Shown: positions 20,190 to 31,792, numbered from the stretch's first letter. The stretch is 64,000 nucleotides of DNA from Pollenia angustigena (GCA_930367215.1 OV884056.1:230569127-230633126), one strand, 5' to 3'. The notes: generated by a model from the sequence alone, not told the origin. Translations and numbers: made by a program.

Positions 20190-21787
20190 ACGAGGAATTA
20201 CATTCTTCTTGAATTTTAAATTTTAAAACATGATCGTGCATGCACTGTTTTGTTTATTACAACAACAACATAACAAAGTTAAATCGTATGATTTTCTACC
20301 TAGACCAAACATACATACATATATTTATATCATTGTAATAATTGAAATGTTTCAATTCTCTTTGCTTAATATTTTAAGACAAAATAATTAAACAAACAGT
20401 GGCATGGTTAAAAGGGGGTGTCCTTTACAAAAAGACTTAAATTACAAATTAGATATATATTTATATATATATGTATATATAACTCCCCCATCCTTGGATT
20501 GAGGCTCAGACGAATATAGCGAATATAAATAAATATAATTAATTGGAAGTATACAGTATTTTTATAAGATTTTTTTTTTTACATTAAATAAGGGAAAACA
20601 AAATAGTGGTTTTATTTCACAAACAAAAATAATTTTTTTTTTTTTGTATTTTTGATTATTTTTTTTTTTTATTTTATGTTGTATTTTGCTATTTTATAGT
20701 AGTAGAATAAAGTTCTTAAATTTTTTTTTATAAAAGTTAATACAGTATGTAGTTTCTGTGTTTGCATTAGTTTCTTTTTTTTACAATTTTTATTCCAGGA
20801 GCAATTCAATGTTTGGTTTAATAATGCCATATAGATTTATTAACATTTTTTCCAAGTTTTAGTTTAAGTTACATATAATTCACATAAACACATTTAAAAA
20901 ACAATAATAATATCACGTCAAATTCTCAAACAAATATATTTTTTTTTTTTTTGCTTAACAAAAATTATGAAAATGTTTCCTTTTATTTTAAATTATAATT
21001 TTTATGCATTAAATTTTTTTCTTCTTTTTAAATGAGATTTGTAGTACTTATAGCCCTTGTTAGTAACAACATGATTATCATCAAGTTTTTCTACATAGTT
21101 TTTTCTAAACTTTGCATGATTTTTCCCTCCTCTTTCCTGTTTTATATAGACTTGACCTGTTTGTAGTTCACAATCTTCTCGTAAAGTATTCAATTTATTA
21201 TTAATTCGTTCCTTTTTCTTAATTAATTTCTCTTTAATTTTAGGGTATTCCTCAATTTTTACATTTCCGTTAAGAAAATCTGAAGGTTTATATCCAGTTG
21301 AAGAGTGTATGGAGTTATTATAAAACATAATAATTTTATATAGTTTTTCCTCTACAGAATCTATGTCTCTATTAGGGTCATGCCGAAGTAATCGGATATG
21401 CTCATTTATCGTGTTATGGAGTCTTTCTACATCAGAGTTTGAAGAATGGTTATTATTAGACGTAAAATGGATTTGAATGTTATTTTCTCTTAAGAACTCC
21501 CTTATTGGAAGAGCTTTGAATCCTAATTCGTTATCGGTTACAATTTTTCCTATTTGACCTACGACGCTAAGATATTGGGTGACACCTTTTTTAAATTCGA
21601 CCCAACTTCGATTTTCGATTTTAATAGCCTGAGCGAATTTGGAAAATTTGTCTATAAATGTCAAAAATAACGATTTTCCTAGACTGTAAAAAACATCTAC
21701 ATGCACTATTTGCCCAGGCTTATCCGGGGTCTCAGTAGTTCTAAACTTTTGTCTAACAGGATTTCTGTCATACTTCTCACTTCTCAT
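20190..21787 (-). mobile_element. gypsy-class LTR retrotransposon fragment
   Basis: The integrase frame is at the 5' (right) side and a 3' untranslated stretch extends leftwards. A polypurine-like AAGGATGGGGGAG, read on the minus strand, lies near 20488, followed by AGTTATATATAC, the AGTTA start typical of gypsy-group LTRs. The fragment is truncated on both sides. It is inserted into the left arm of the palindrome, as shown by arm homology resuming at about 21790. Confidence 0.6.
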
Positions 21788-21868
21788 ACTTTCATTGGTC
21801 GGAATGAAACTACTTCTCAAAAAATAGTGTATATTATTATAAGCTATTTTATGAGTTAAAGTTTTCAA
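21002..21868 (-). CDS. gypsy-class integrase core and C-terminus, 5'-truncated, chimeric start
   Basis: An open frame of 288 codons. Residues 1-28 come from the palindrome arm sequence, not from the retrotransposon. From about residue 32 (KYDRNPVRQKF, just past the lost zinc-binding domain) the protein is a fly gypsy integrase. The first Asp is in HVDVFY, the second in IVTDNELGF and the Glu in SDVERLHNTINEH, with 35 residues between the last two. NSIHSSTGYKPSDFLNG follows the core. A full basic C-terminus ends KYYKSHLKRRKKFNA. No stop or frameshift is present, unlike every other coding relic in the window. Without the HHCC domain and an LTR it should not act alone. Start choice is uncertain because no conserved start exists. 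Confidence 0.75.
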   Translation of the reverse strand: MKTLTHKIAYNNIHYFLRSSFIPTNESMRSEKYDRNPVRQKFRTTETPDKPGQIVHVDVFYSLGKSLFLTFIDKFSKFAQAIKIENRSWVEFKKGVTQYLSVVGQIGKIVTDNELGFKALPIREFLRENNIQIHFTSNNNHSSNSDVERLHNTINEHIRLLRHDPNRDIDSVEEKLYKIIMFYNNSIHSSTGYKPSDFLNGNVKIEEYPKIKEKLIKKKERINNKLNTLREDCELQTGQVYIKQERGGKNHAKFRKNYVEKLDDNHVVTNKGYKYYKSHLKRRKKFNA

Positions 21869-22114
21869 AAATTTTATTTGTTTTCTTCAGGCTAAAATGG
21901 AGTATAATGCGTTTACACTATTATTCTTTTAACAACCTTGGGGTGGCAATTTCAAGTAAAAAAGCGCATATGAGCTTACACACTTATTGAAGGAACATTT
22001 TGAACAAGGAATTATACACTATTTTTTCCAACGACATTTTGACCCACTTTTTGGAAGAAATAGTTTCATTCCGACCATCGAAAGCTGCATGTTCTTCAAA
22101 GTTTGTGCAAGAAT

Positions 22115-22203
22115 GGCTCGCAGTCATTTTTTTTTAACTTACAAGGTGGAAAGAAGCGAAATTGTTTAGATGAACCAGATGTAGCAGAGGAAGAGAAAGG
22201 AGA
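22115..22203 (+). pseudogene. Short acidic coding tail inside the palindrome arm
   Basis: In the right arm a frame reads GSQSFFFNLQGGKKRNCLDE then PDVAEEEKGDE and stop. In the left arm the same tail appears on the minus strand after a single-frame change (20100-20189). The residues upstream differ between arms. It looks like the C-terminal end of a transposon protein kept in both arms, but I do not recognise the family. Confidence 0.35.
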
Positions 22204-23673
22204 CGAATGAACTTCTAGTTATTTTTGATTTACGCAATGTATACCTTAATTTGTCATAATTTTTTGCTTATAATAACCCAAAATGGAAAGTAATGATTAT
22301 GTGCCACTGAATTAACAAAACTATGAATTAATCGCTGTTTTATAATGTTACAAATTGATATTTTTGAGATCAAATATTTTAATAAAAATACCGTAAAATT
22401 ATTGAATAAAACAGCGTATACCATACAAAATAAAATAGTGTATCAGAGGACTTGCACTTTGAATGAAATAATAATGGTCTTGAAGGATGCGTAGAATAAG
22501 AAAAATTGGTCAATTTAAAGACAAGAAACAAGAAATGTATTCGTCGAAAAATCAAATATGAAGAGTTTTTATTTACCGCGATATTGAGGTTTTAATAGAC
22601 ATCCGATTTGACAAAAATTTTAAACACGATTTTCTCAAAACCCCCAAAAAATTATACGCTATTTATTGAGGGGACGATATGTGTACTCTTTTAAAAAAGA
22701 AGAAACCTTTGTCTTGAACTCATTTAATGAAATCATTGTTTTATTAAAAGAATCCCGGGATTCCCGGGAATAAGATTTTTTTCTTTTGTTTCCCGTTAGC
22801 AGAAAAATCCGGGAAATTAGAAACTCTATTTCCATCTCATTTAAATTGAATTGTTTAAAATTAAAATTGATTTGGAAATCGTTTTGTTATTCAACTATGT
22901 TATTAGTATAGTATAGTCCAAAAACAAAAAATTGTTAGATATGAAATTCGCATGATATACTGGAATTGCCAGTACCAGCAGAATAGTAATTTAATCATTA
23001 CGTATCCGCAAAAATTCTATCAAAACGGGAAAATTTTGTTTATTTATTAAAAGAAACCTTAATTTAAATATTTTTCAAATATTGTTACATGAATTTTTTT
23101 GTTTAAAAAATCTCATATTTGTATACTACAGTAAATCTCTTTTGCTTAATTTTTCAATCGAATATTTAAGATTCTAGAAACTTTGAATCTCAACATAACA
23201 TTTTTTGCAAAACTATGTTCGTCTACTCGAAATTCTTATTACTTTTACTACAATTGGGAAAATTTGTTTACTTTTTGTATTGAAAACTTCCAGCTGTAAT
23301 AAAAAAAATAAATTGTATTAAGTAAACGTACAGGCATGTAACGTCTTTGCTCTTGAATTTGATTGATTGTATTTCATTTTTAATTTTATTCATTTGAATT
23401 GCGATTCATTTAAATGAAGTCAAAATGAATTCAAGCAAATTGGAAACAAATTCATTTGAATTGGAAACGAATTGCAATTCATTTTACAGATTCATTTGAA
23501 TTTAAAACGAACTGCAATTCATTTTACAGATTCATTTGAATTGAAACTCATTTCTGGCTAGTTCGTTTTTATTGATTCAAATTTTATTCAATTCTTTTTT
23601 GCTGTGAAAACACTTAATTCTAGCTTATCCGTTACGAATTCAAATCAAAAAAAATGCTTTATTTACAGCTCTG

Positions 23674-24620
23674 CTCACAGATATGATAGCCAATTTAAAA
23701 AATTGTTGGCTTGGTACCAAATATATCGATTATAAAGGAATGAGATAAAAAATTGTCACTAGATTGAACTCACACACAGGGAGCATAAAAACATACCTGA
23801 AAAATTAACATTGAGTGGAAACCTTAACCTTTAATTATGGACACGGGTTATCTTATGTTTCGTTAGTCGTTGTTCATGGGTCTGTTTTAAAATTACCCTA
23901 TAGCTGTTTTCTTTAGGTTTCAAATATCCGGGTTTGAAGGAACTTCTGCAACTGATAAGTAAGAATACGAATAATTTAAACTTCTAAACAAAGGTTTACT
24001 TAAGAGAGCATTTTGAGTGATTTGACCCAGTCTCAAAAATCGGCTCAGAATAAAAGAAAATCATGTTGGCTTTTTTACCCACACTGCACTTTTTTAGTTC
24101 AAAATTTAGCAAAAAATCATTACGATCACTCATATACCAATATTTTTCACCGTACAAAGCACCATCTAAGGTCTAAAATTAAAACTTAAACAGCTTAGCA
24201 GTTTCGAAGGGATCTACAGGTTTCAGGTTGAATTAAAAAATTCGTATTAGTCAGGTTCGCTTTGTATTTTGATTTAGTAAAATCGATGCATATAAAATTT
24301 AGGCTTAGTGTATCGGCTTGTTTAAAAGCTCTGGTTTTAAAAACTTCATTAAGCTTTTCACAAAAGAGAAGTCATCCCTTTCTCGTACTACCTATAAGAT
24401 TCCACTCTACTAGTTGGTATAAAATTTTGATGATTTCCTTCCAATGACCAGTAATCAAGTTAGATAGCAATATTTTTTTATTTAATTTAAACATACTAAT
24501 GAATTAGGTTCCCGTTCTCATAATTGGGATCAAATCAATTGATTGTATTTGGCTTGTGAACTAGTTGTAAAGTTTTGACTCATAAAAAAATGTGGGTTCT
24601 AAATAGATTTTATATCTTTA
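23674..24620. other. AT-rich stretch without a gene
   Basis: No conserved coding, no paired termini found. Confidence 0.4.
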
Positions 24621-24628
24621 ACATGACT

Positions 24629-25891
24629 CAAGGCGAATTCATACAAGGTGACCTTGGCTTGCTACGTAATCAACAGCTGATAACTAACTATATGTCAAAA
24701 TTATATCTATGACGTTTCTTTTTTTTTGACATTTCTATTTAAATATTTATTTCAATTCAAATTAAGTTTTAAGTATTTTTTTATAAATTGTAAATTAAAA
24801 ATGCAGCACACACTCGCAAACAAAAAAGATTTAATTCATAAGGAACTTTATTCCGAGTTCCTAAAAACAAAGAAAGAGAAAGAAAGTGGAATGTTGCTAG
24901 CTGGCCGAACGTTGTTACATCGACTCATAAAGTGATTCTTTGTCGATCGGTATACTTAAAGATGGTCTAGGGCTGATATGTGGAGGTGTTATAAACATCA
25001 GCACAAACGCATCCTAGCTAGCTTAGGCTGTTTGGCAGATAATTGTATTTAATATACATTTAATTACAAAAACATTAAATATTTTTATTATTTATTACTT
25101 TTTTATACAATGGAATATTCTAAAGCAATCATTTAATTATTATTTCAAGAGTAAAAAAACAACAATGTTACTCTTTGTTTATCTTTCGGCAAACCATCAT
25201 CGAATAAAAATCGATAAAAATTACAAAAGCTTTAGGGTCTTTCAAATAAGATTTTCTAACCGGGTGGTATTGAATTTGCGATCTAGAGGTTTGCTTCTTA
25301 TTTCTTGTGGGAAAATGAATAGTTTTGTCATGAACAAGATGCTCGATGCTCCTTTTGAGGTAGTTCAGTTTATCGGCTTAGCTTTTCATGAGTTGTAAAA
25401 TAATCCCTGTATGGAATACGATTCCTGACATTAAAAACTCATGAGATAATCTTTACAAACACCTTAAATGAATAATATATGAGTCTTTCGCTGTGTTGTA
25501 GAAGTAGGAATAAGCTTGTGTAACAGTTTCTTCTGAGCAAAGAATTTTTCACGAATAAAAAATGCGCTCTTGCAATTGAGTTCTTAAAAGAAATTTAGCA
25601 TACATATGTAATGGCTTAAACTTTCGCTCGTGAATGCATCTGAACTTTTTTTAAATATTTAAAAAAGCAAAACTTCTTGCAAATAAAGTTTTGTTAGCAC
25701 ACATTTTGAAATTATTGCATTATACAACACACGATTTAAAATTTTAATCAAAACGAAAAATGACAGCATATATTTTTGACACACAGCTATCTTGTTTACT
25801 ACTGTGTTGTATCATTTTGACACAACGTTAAAGTATTTTACAGTGTTGTATTCATTTTTAAAATAAGACCACCTTGTATGAATTCGCCTTG
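24629..25891. mobile_element. Non-autonomous hAT-type element, perfect termini
   Basis: Left end CAAGGCGAATTCATACAAGG and right end, inverted, the same 20 bp and beyond (CACC/GGTG next). The 8-bp word ACATGACT flanks both sides exactly (24621-24628, 25892-25899). CA-start termini with 8-bp duplications point to hAT. Length 1263 bp. It contains a 44-codon frame (24801-24935) and no transposase domain. Perfect ends imply a comparatively recent insertion. Confidence 0.85.
24801..24935 (+). CDS. 44-residue frame within the hAT-type element
   Basis: ATG at 24801 to TGA at 24935. Lysine- and leucine-rich with a charged helix (HKELYSEFLKTKKEKESG). A TATTT-rich leader precedes it. I do not recognise it. 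It could be the first exon of an ancestral transposase that the deletion derivative kept, or chance. Confidence 0.25.
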   Translation: MQHTLANKKDLIHKELYSEFLKTKKEKESGMLLAGRTLLHRLIK

Positions 25892-26062
25892 ACATGACTC
25901 ATGTTACTTATACGTAACGTACTAATGAAATAAAAAACTGTGTATTCTCTTTTAGTTTTACGTTAATTTTAATATGAAAATACAACCTGCCAATCAAAAT
26001 TATACACTATTAATAAATTAACTCTCTTTTTCAACTTAGTCTTATATAAACGAAATCCTTAA

Positions 26063-26530
26063 GGTGGAAGTACATAGCACGCGTTATTTCGTCGACAAGT
26101 ATCGTGCGTTTATAAACTTTAGCGCGTCAAAAACTGCAAGTTACATAACACGCGTTACAAAAGCCATTCCTGTCAGCTGTTTTTTATTTGTTTACTTATT
26201 TGTGCATTAAAAACGGATTCGAAAGTATATCAAGATTTTGTTATTTTATTAAATTTATTCCATTTATATAAATATTGTATGTTTTTTAAGCTCTTCAATA
26301 AGTTTTTCTTTCATGATTCACAAATTTGTTAAATTATTATTTTTATTGTCAGCTGATTACTTGTCAAAAACACACAACGCGTTAAAAAGTTCAAAGTTAA
26401 CCAACTTTCTGCCGCAAACGCGTCAAAATATTTTGCATGTAGCTTGTTCTATGAAAACACACTAGCTTAACTTTTTTTGACAGAAGACGACAGAGCGCGC
26501 GCGCACTAACGCGTGTTATGCACTTCTACC
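26063..26530. mobile_element. MITE with TTAA flank and GGTGGAAG termini
   Basis: Left end GGTGGAAGTACATAGCACGC and inverted right end GGTAGAAGTGCATAACACGC match at 17 of 20 positions. TTAA precedes the left end and TTTAA follows the right. Internal copies of ACGCGTTA words recur in both directions, including a GCGCGCGCGC patch near 26497. Non-coding, 468 bp. Confidence 0.65.
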
Positions 26531-26744
26531 TTTAAGCCAAGCTAATAGCTAATTTACACTATTAAACAAATCTGACGTTTTTCGAAAAAAAATACAACCC
26601 TGTTTTTTGCGAAGCAATAAAGGCAGATTTTAAAAGTAATCGGACAATTATGCGCCTCGCAATAACATAAACAGAGATGCATTAAGATAAGTAAGCAAAT
26701 TCTAAACAAATTGTATGAAGAAGATAGCATTTAAGGCACTACGA

Positions 26745-26965
26745 AGTAGGTTTGTAGAAGATAATATTTAAGAATAACTGTTAGAAAAAATCAGTTCGTT
26801 TAGCTGATCGTTACACTCGCCAGTTTTTAAATGCGATGAATATAGCGCTTTTTGGTTCAAATATGTATTGCTTCTAAGTGGGAACCTGCCATACAAAATT
26901 TTTGACTTCCGTAAGCGAGATGGCAAGCGGTAATTAAATTGCTCCCTTACCTGCATGCTTCGGTT
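26745..26965 (-). repeat. Dispersed repeat family C, copy 3 (diverged)
   Basis: On the minus strand it reads CGAAGCATGCAGGTAAGGGA, CTCGCTTACGGAAG, TTTTGTATGGCAGGTTCCCA, GAAGCAATACAT and TGTAACGATCAGCTAAAC, matching family C in order, with many changes. Confidence 0.6.
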
Positions 26966-28289
26966 GAAGCTTTATTATTCCATCAACTCAATAGCGGAGA
27001 CGGTATTATGCGTTTGCACCTTTAAATATTGGTCCTAAGCCCGAATTGCATCACTTTCTGAATCGATCTAATGATGTCCGTTTGGCTGGCTAGCTGTTCA
27101 TTTAAATCATGTTCGTAAGGTACAGGTCACAATTCTTGCGATAATTTTTTGAAATTCGTTACCACAACGCCAAACCCTATTCAAAATAGTGAGAATCGAT
27201 CCATGATTTCAGATATCCCCCATAAAAGCTTCTTTCCAGAATAGAGTCTTTGTGCCCATTGTGATATGTATATTACATTTGGTCTCAATATACGATATTT
27301 CACTCTAAATTTTCCTAACAAAACTTATGGAAATGGGACCATATTTGAGCATCAATTTCGAAAAAAGCATTTAACGCCATAACTACCTTCTAAATGTTTA
27401 TATTGATATAAAATCTGGTAACGATAACGATAATAGTTGGGCTGGTAGATCCTTAATTTCTTTCCATAAGAACTTTTACGTGAATCTTAACTTTATAACA
27501 TAACTTTGTTCTGGGTGGGTCCATGATTGCCCATGGGTCCCAAATAGGATAAACTCTCGAAAATTTGTTTTAAAATATTGCGGTTTAGGGTATTAGATTG
27601 TTGGCTTAATCGACAATACTTTCAGAACTATTACACATACCAAAGGATTTTGGTAATTCTAAAACTGCTCATGTTTCTTTAATGATGAAGGAGTTACAAA
27701 TTTCGACCCAGTTGAATCTTGTTTTCTATGATTTAACATATTTTTCGGCTAAGTATTCAATAAAATATATTTATTTCAAAATAAAGAGAGAAAAATTTAA
27801 GTAAATAAAAATAATTCATATGCATATTGCAGCAACCATAGAATTTAATTTCGACTTTAAATTTGTTTGGTAATAAGTTTTCCACAAATACAAACAGAAT
27901 ATTGGAACAGGCCAACGAATGAAAGTTAAATAAGTTTTATTTTTTTATTCTTAAATCCAAAACCAAATCAAAACCATAGAAAAATATTCGTTAAATTTTT
28001 TTTTTTATAAAAAACAATTAATAAATAGAAAATTATAATGAAAAAAAATTCTAAAAAATAATAGCACTAAGAAAACAAAATATTAAAAGTTTATCAAGTA
28101 ATTTATATTGCGGTAACACAATGCTGAGGTTTACCACATACAAACAAAAATACATACGCACAAAAGTTTCCACTACTACATGGATAGAGACAAATACGTA
28201 GAAATATATTTTTTGTTTTTTTTTATGCAAGTTTCATTTCGTTTTTCTTTGTTTTTTTTTTTTTTTGTGGAAGTAAAGAAAATAATAAA
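26966..28289. other. Stretch without a gene, probably decayed repeat
   Basis: From 27000 to 27700 the text (for example GAGAATCGATCCATGATTTC, ATATCCCCCATAAAAG) has the look of a degenerate interspersed repeat. No second copy is in the window, so no assignment. 27770-28160 is A-rich. Confidence 0.35.
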
Positions 28290-28659
28290 TATCCCAGTAA
28301 AAAATGGAGCTTGCTGGTTAGCAGTTTTGTAAGGGAGAGAAGTACAATAATCCCTAACAAATCTGCTTACTAGAGGCATGGTTTTATTTATGACGAATTC
28401 CCACTCTGCTAAAAAAAAATGGATGACTGATTGCGAAATAAAAAAATGTGATTTCTACGTTCGGTAGTATTGCAATACAGTCTGCTTCCATGTTATGGAA
28501 TAACAGAAGCACTTAGAACTGTGTTCGTGAATTTTTTCTTTAAAATAATGATTTTAATTATTCACTTACAACCTGCTTACTAATAAGGGATAATGCGAAG
28601 TCATTCAATGATCTCTGCTGCTTCTTAGTAGTAGTATATAATAGCAAGCGCATATATCA
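28290..28659 (+). repeat. Dispersed repeat family C, copy 4, target of a hAT insertion
   Basis: Starts CCCAGTAAAAAATGGAGC and contains TTTGTAAGGGAGA, ACGAATTCCCACTC, CACTTACAACCTGCTTACTA and TAATAAGGGATAATGC in family C order. The family continues after the hAT copy 2 (GTGCTTCC from 32778). The hAT's target duplication GCGCTCAT lies within it. Confidence 0.5.
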
Positions 28660-29057
28660 GCGCTCATGAGGCGTGGATTCAAGGGGGGGGGGGGGGGAAT
28701 AAGGTAATTTCCCTACCGTAAATTATAAAAATATGTTTTGTTAATTTCGATAATAGAAGAATTCCCAATAATTTTGGAAATCCCATCAAGGTTTCAATAA
28801 GTATCCATATCTTAATCCTAATAATTAATTATTAGATATTTCCAAAGAAGCATCTAGTTTACCGTATTCACCTATTTATTATTCTACATTCAAACCACAG
28901 AATACACAGAACTGTCACGAGACGGAAGATTTTGGGTTTTTTTTTTTTTTTTTTTTTTGTCACGTCACTTTTTACAGTTCTGTGTCAGTTCTATATCCAT
29001 GACATGATAATGCGTGCGGTTGAATTATTAATATGTCTAAGTAAATGAAATATTTAT

Positions 29058-29906
29058 TTATACTAGTGTTCGCCTAATGGTCAAAATTTGACCATACATT
29101 TTCATGTTCATAAGAAGAAAACATTGTACATCTATGCATATATGAATTTGCATGTTTCGTTCATTTTTTCCGTCTTAGTGGATCGATTTGGCGATAGACC
29201 AACCTCCGTTTCATATTTTAACTTCCACGAGAGTTAATTGTATTTTATAAGTTCAATATCATCAGAATTGATAAAACAAAAAAGTATCAAAAAATCTCCT
29301 TAATAGATTGTCAATCAGGACATTGCAAGTTTAATTTTATTTTTCAATGGGTAATATTTACGAAAATGAATCAATGTACCATATGTTGAACAAAAAGCTC
29401 CCCTTACATGTTATTATTCCACCATGCATTTTTAATTGTATCTTTATAGGTCGAATATTAACAAAAATTCAAAACATACCAAAGAAAAAAGAAAAAAAAA
29501 CCAACATTTTAAATCTCATAGGGTTTCAATCACTCAGGACCATGCACCTATAACATAACGTTTCTAAGATCAACATTATAGAAAATTTAAAAATGATCAC
29601 ATTCCATTTTCCGACTTTATATAGTCGAAATATTAAAAAACCGGTTTCTAAAAAATATCGAATAATCGACAACCCTATTTTTTTATTATTTGATAATTGA
29701 AAAAACAAATTTTTTGTATTTGTGTTAGTAGCAAATTTGAACGCCTATAACTCTGAAATTATTAAAAAGATTTTAATAAAATATATATTGTGCACTTCTG
29801 TAACTAAATATCTTTCAAATTGTGTATATTTTGTTTAAATCGGTTGACATACAGAGGAGGAAAGTGTTCTTTACTGTTTTGCCTTAGCCGATTTATATAT
29901 ACATAG
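29058..29906. mobile_element. Insertion inside hAT copy 2, 8-bp flanking repeat
   Basis: Copy 1 reads continuously at the matching place (near 5845), while here about 850 bp intervene between two ATATTTAT words (29050-29057 and 29907-29914). It starts TTATACTAGTGTTCGCC and has no clear inverted end. AT-rich words weaken the duplication argument, but the empty site supports insertion. No product recognised. Confidence 0.55.
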
Positions 29907-29912
29907 ATATTT

Positions 29913-31260
29913 ATGTGTTATATGAATCAAAATTCTATTCGATCATTTTTGACGGATTTGTCGGGGAAAAGCCAGATTTCCTTATCTTTAAGATATTTCA
30001 ACATACAACAAAAAGTTTTTAGGAAAGAATTTATTGGCTTTGTTGTAAACGCATTTGAAGACGCTTCAAAAGATATTGATGACGTTGATGTGTCAATTGA
30101 TGCGAAGGCACTATCATCAATAGTTCTTAAAGCTTTGACAACTTTTGGTGCTGACCTAAAAATTGTGTAGGAGATGTAGGAGATGGGTGTCCTCTGATGT
30201 CAGCAGAAAATGGAGCTGTTCAGAATTTCTGGAAAAGCGACAAATGCGAAACCAAAGCCTTGCTATTCCCATAATTCGAACAACTCAATTTCTAAAAGCA
30301 ATAAAGTGCCATTAATACAAAAAGTTGTATCATTTGTTAAAGAAACGACAAAATTTTTTAAATATAATCATCCCAAGCGAAAAACAGTTTTAGCAAAGTA
30401 TTTGGGAGTCAAACTCTCTTCATTATGCGTCTTTGCAACAAGTGTAAATCATGTAGTAGAAGCTTTGTAAAAAATATCTGAGTGGAAAGGTAGTATCTCT
30501 ACCCTTATATTAAGGAACTCACTTACTACTTTTGAATTTATTTGCGGAATATACATATTAAGTGTGATACCTATTGTAATACAGCCACTTAGTATCATTT
30601 TACAAAAGCAAGATATAGATCTTCAAAAAGGATCAAGCCTTATCAAAATTTTAATCATATGCCTTGAAGAAAAAATAAATAAAGCCGAAGAACAATTTAA
30701 AACGATTTTTGAAAAAGTTATTTGCGTTCAAATGGAGGTTCCTATCGAAAAGACAAGATTTGAACGAAATAATCACTTTCAAAATGTTGAAGATTACTAC
30801 CGAGTTGTAGGTTACATTCCTCTTATTTTAGAAGATCTCATAACAACTTTCCCAATAGATATCCCAAATGTATTTAACATACCTAAACTTCTACCTCAAA
30901 GTGTAATCAGGTCATATACAGATACAAAACTATTAAAACCACAACTAGCTGATGAGTTGATTATATTTGATAAAAGAGAAAATCACCTACTAAGATCTAA
31001 ACTTGAGCTTGATCTATTAGACAACGTTGTAGATGCTTTAGTAAACTGTGATGGAGATATCTACCCAAATCTAAGAAAAAAATTAAAAATTTTCGTTTCA
31101 ATGTTCGTCAGTAAAGCTACGAGCGGGAGGTCATTCCTTACCCTTCGCCGAATAAAAACATGGCTTAGATTAAAAATGGGAGAAGATAGACTGTACTGTC
31201 TAAATTTGTCTCACAAGGAAATCATAAATTGTTTATTTAAAAAGATTAATGCATATTGAG
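29913..31260 (+). pseudogene. hAT transposase relic, more complete copy
   Basis: Frame pieces: 29913-30170 (LTDLSGKSQISLSLRYFNIQ, EFIGFVVNAFEDA), 30180-30470 (CPLMSAENGAVQNFWKSDKC in one frame, then PLIQKVVSFVKET and NHPKRKTVLAKYLG), and 30564-31259, 231 codons open. The last piece runs from IQPLSIILQKQDIDLQKGSS through FERNNHFQNVEDYY to the dimerisation motif LRRIKTWLRLKMGEDRLYCL. DUF4371-type architecture is clear. Defects include a duplicated GGAGATGTA in the CVGDG motif (near 30170), the loss of DES from DESTD, and stops between 30470 and 30560. The long C-terminal frame is the best preserved part. Copy 1 at 3781-5840 gives the complementary blocks. Confidence 0.82.
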
Positions 31261-31396
31261 CTGATCTTATATTTTATTTAACCTTTTTGTTGAGTTTTTT
31301 TAATTAGGGTAATGACTTTTTTTGGACAAAATTTCTTCATCCCACCACGCGATGGCCAATTTAGTATTGATAGTGAAGAAGTTTCCGCACCAAATT

Positions 31397-31787
31397 TTTT
31401 TTTTTAATTTTCATACACATTATATATGGTACATTTATTATTTATATATGCTTTATATCGATACCTTCCCATAAGAATGTATTAAGCGACACTAGAGAGA
31501 AAATAAAATTGTATCAACCGTCAAGTTTTCTCACTGGAATAATGTTGCACCCTGGAATTTGTATTATCCGCCAACATTTTTAAATATGTTTTGTATTCTG
31601 AAAATCGTTTTCCAAATATGTTCCTTTCAATAAAATACACAAATAAATAACTAAATGAGACGTTTTTTTTTCGTTTCCTACACAACTTAAGAAATGTCGC
31701 TTAATACATTCTTATGGGAAGGTATCGATATATAGCATATATAAATAATAAATGTACCATTTACAATGTGTATGAAAATTAAAAAAA
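31397..31787. mobile_element. Foldback with 95-bp inverted arms
   Basis: Arms 31397-31491 and 31693-31787 are near-perfect inverse copies. Shared words: TTAATTTTCATACACATT, ATGGTACATTTATTATTTAT, ATCGATACCTTCCCATAAGA, ATGTATTAAGCGACA. The loop of about 200 bp has no coding. Confidence 0.8.
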
Positions 31788-31792
31788 AAATA

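Larger units (their letters stand above)
19600..22662. repeat. 3-kb palindrome with inverted arms of about 0.55 kb
   Basis: The left arm 19600-20189 and right arm 22115-22662 are inverted copies. Shared words include TAGCGTATAATTTTTTGGGG at the outer end, TCGGATGTCTATTAAAACCT, TACGCTGTTTTATTCAATAA, CAGTGGCACATA, and the inner word GGTGGAAAGAAGCGAAATTG. The left arm has about 45 extra bases near 19825-19870. Homology resumes beyond the gypsy fragment: TAGTTTCATTCCGACCA at about 22055 faces its inverse at about 21795. The gypsy piece is therefore an insertion into the left arm and the true centre is near 21840-22005. Each arm carries the same short reading-frame end (GGKKRNCLDEPDVAEEEKGD and stop), read outward. 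Class unknown. Confidence 0.75.
18712..23673. mobile_element. hAT-type relic enclosing a palindrome
   Basis: The 13-bp word CAGAGCTGTAAAT at 18712 recurs inverted as ATTTACAGCTCTG ending at 23673. Both subterminal zones are rich in ATTCATTTGAATT words, as expected of two ends of one element. A hAT dimerisation-domain fragment lies inside (19036-19365). The eight bases outside each end do not match, so either the duplication has decayed or the ends come from different copies. A GGGATTCCCGGGAA palindromic patch sits at 22752. Confidence 0.55.

Noticed and set aside
19600..22662. Maverick/Polinton
   Set aside because: Long inverted arms and an integrase fit, but the integrase is gypsy-like, is inserted within one arm, and no polymerase B, ATPase, protease or capsid gene is present.
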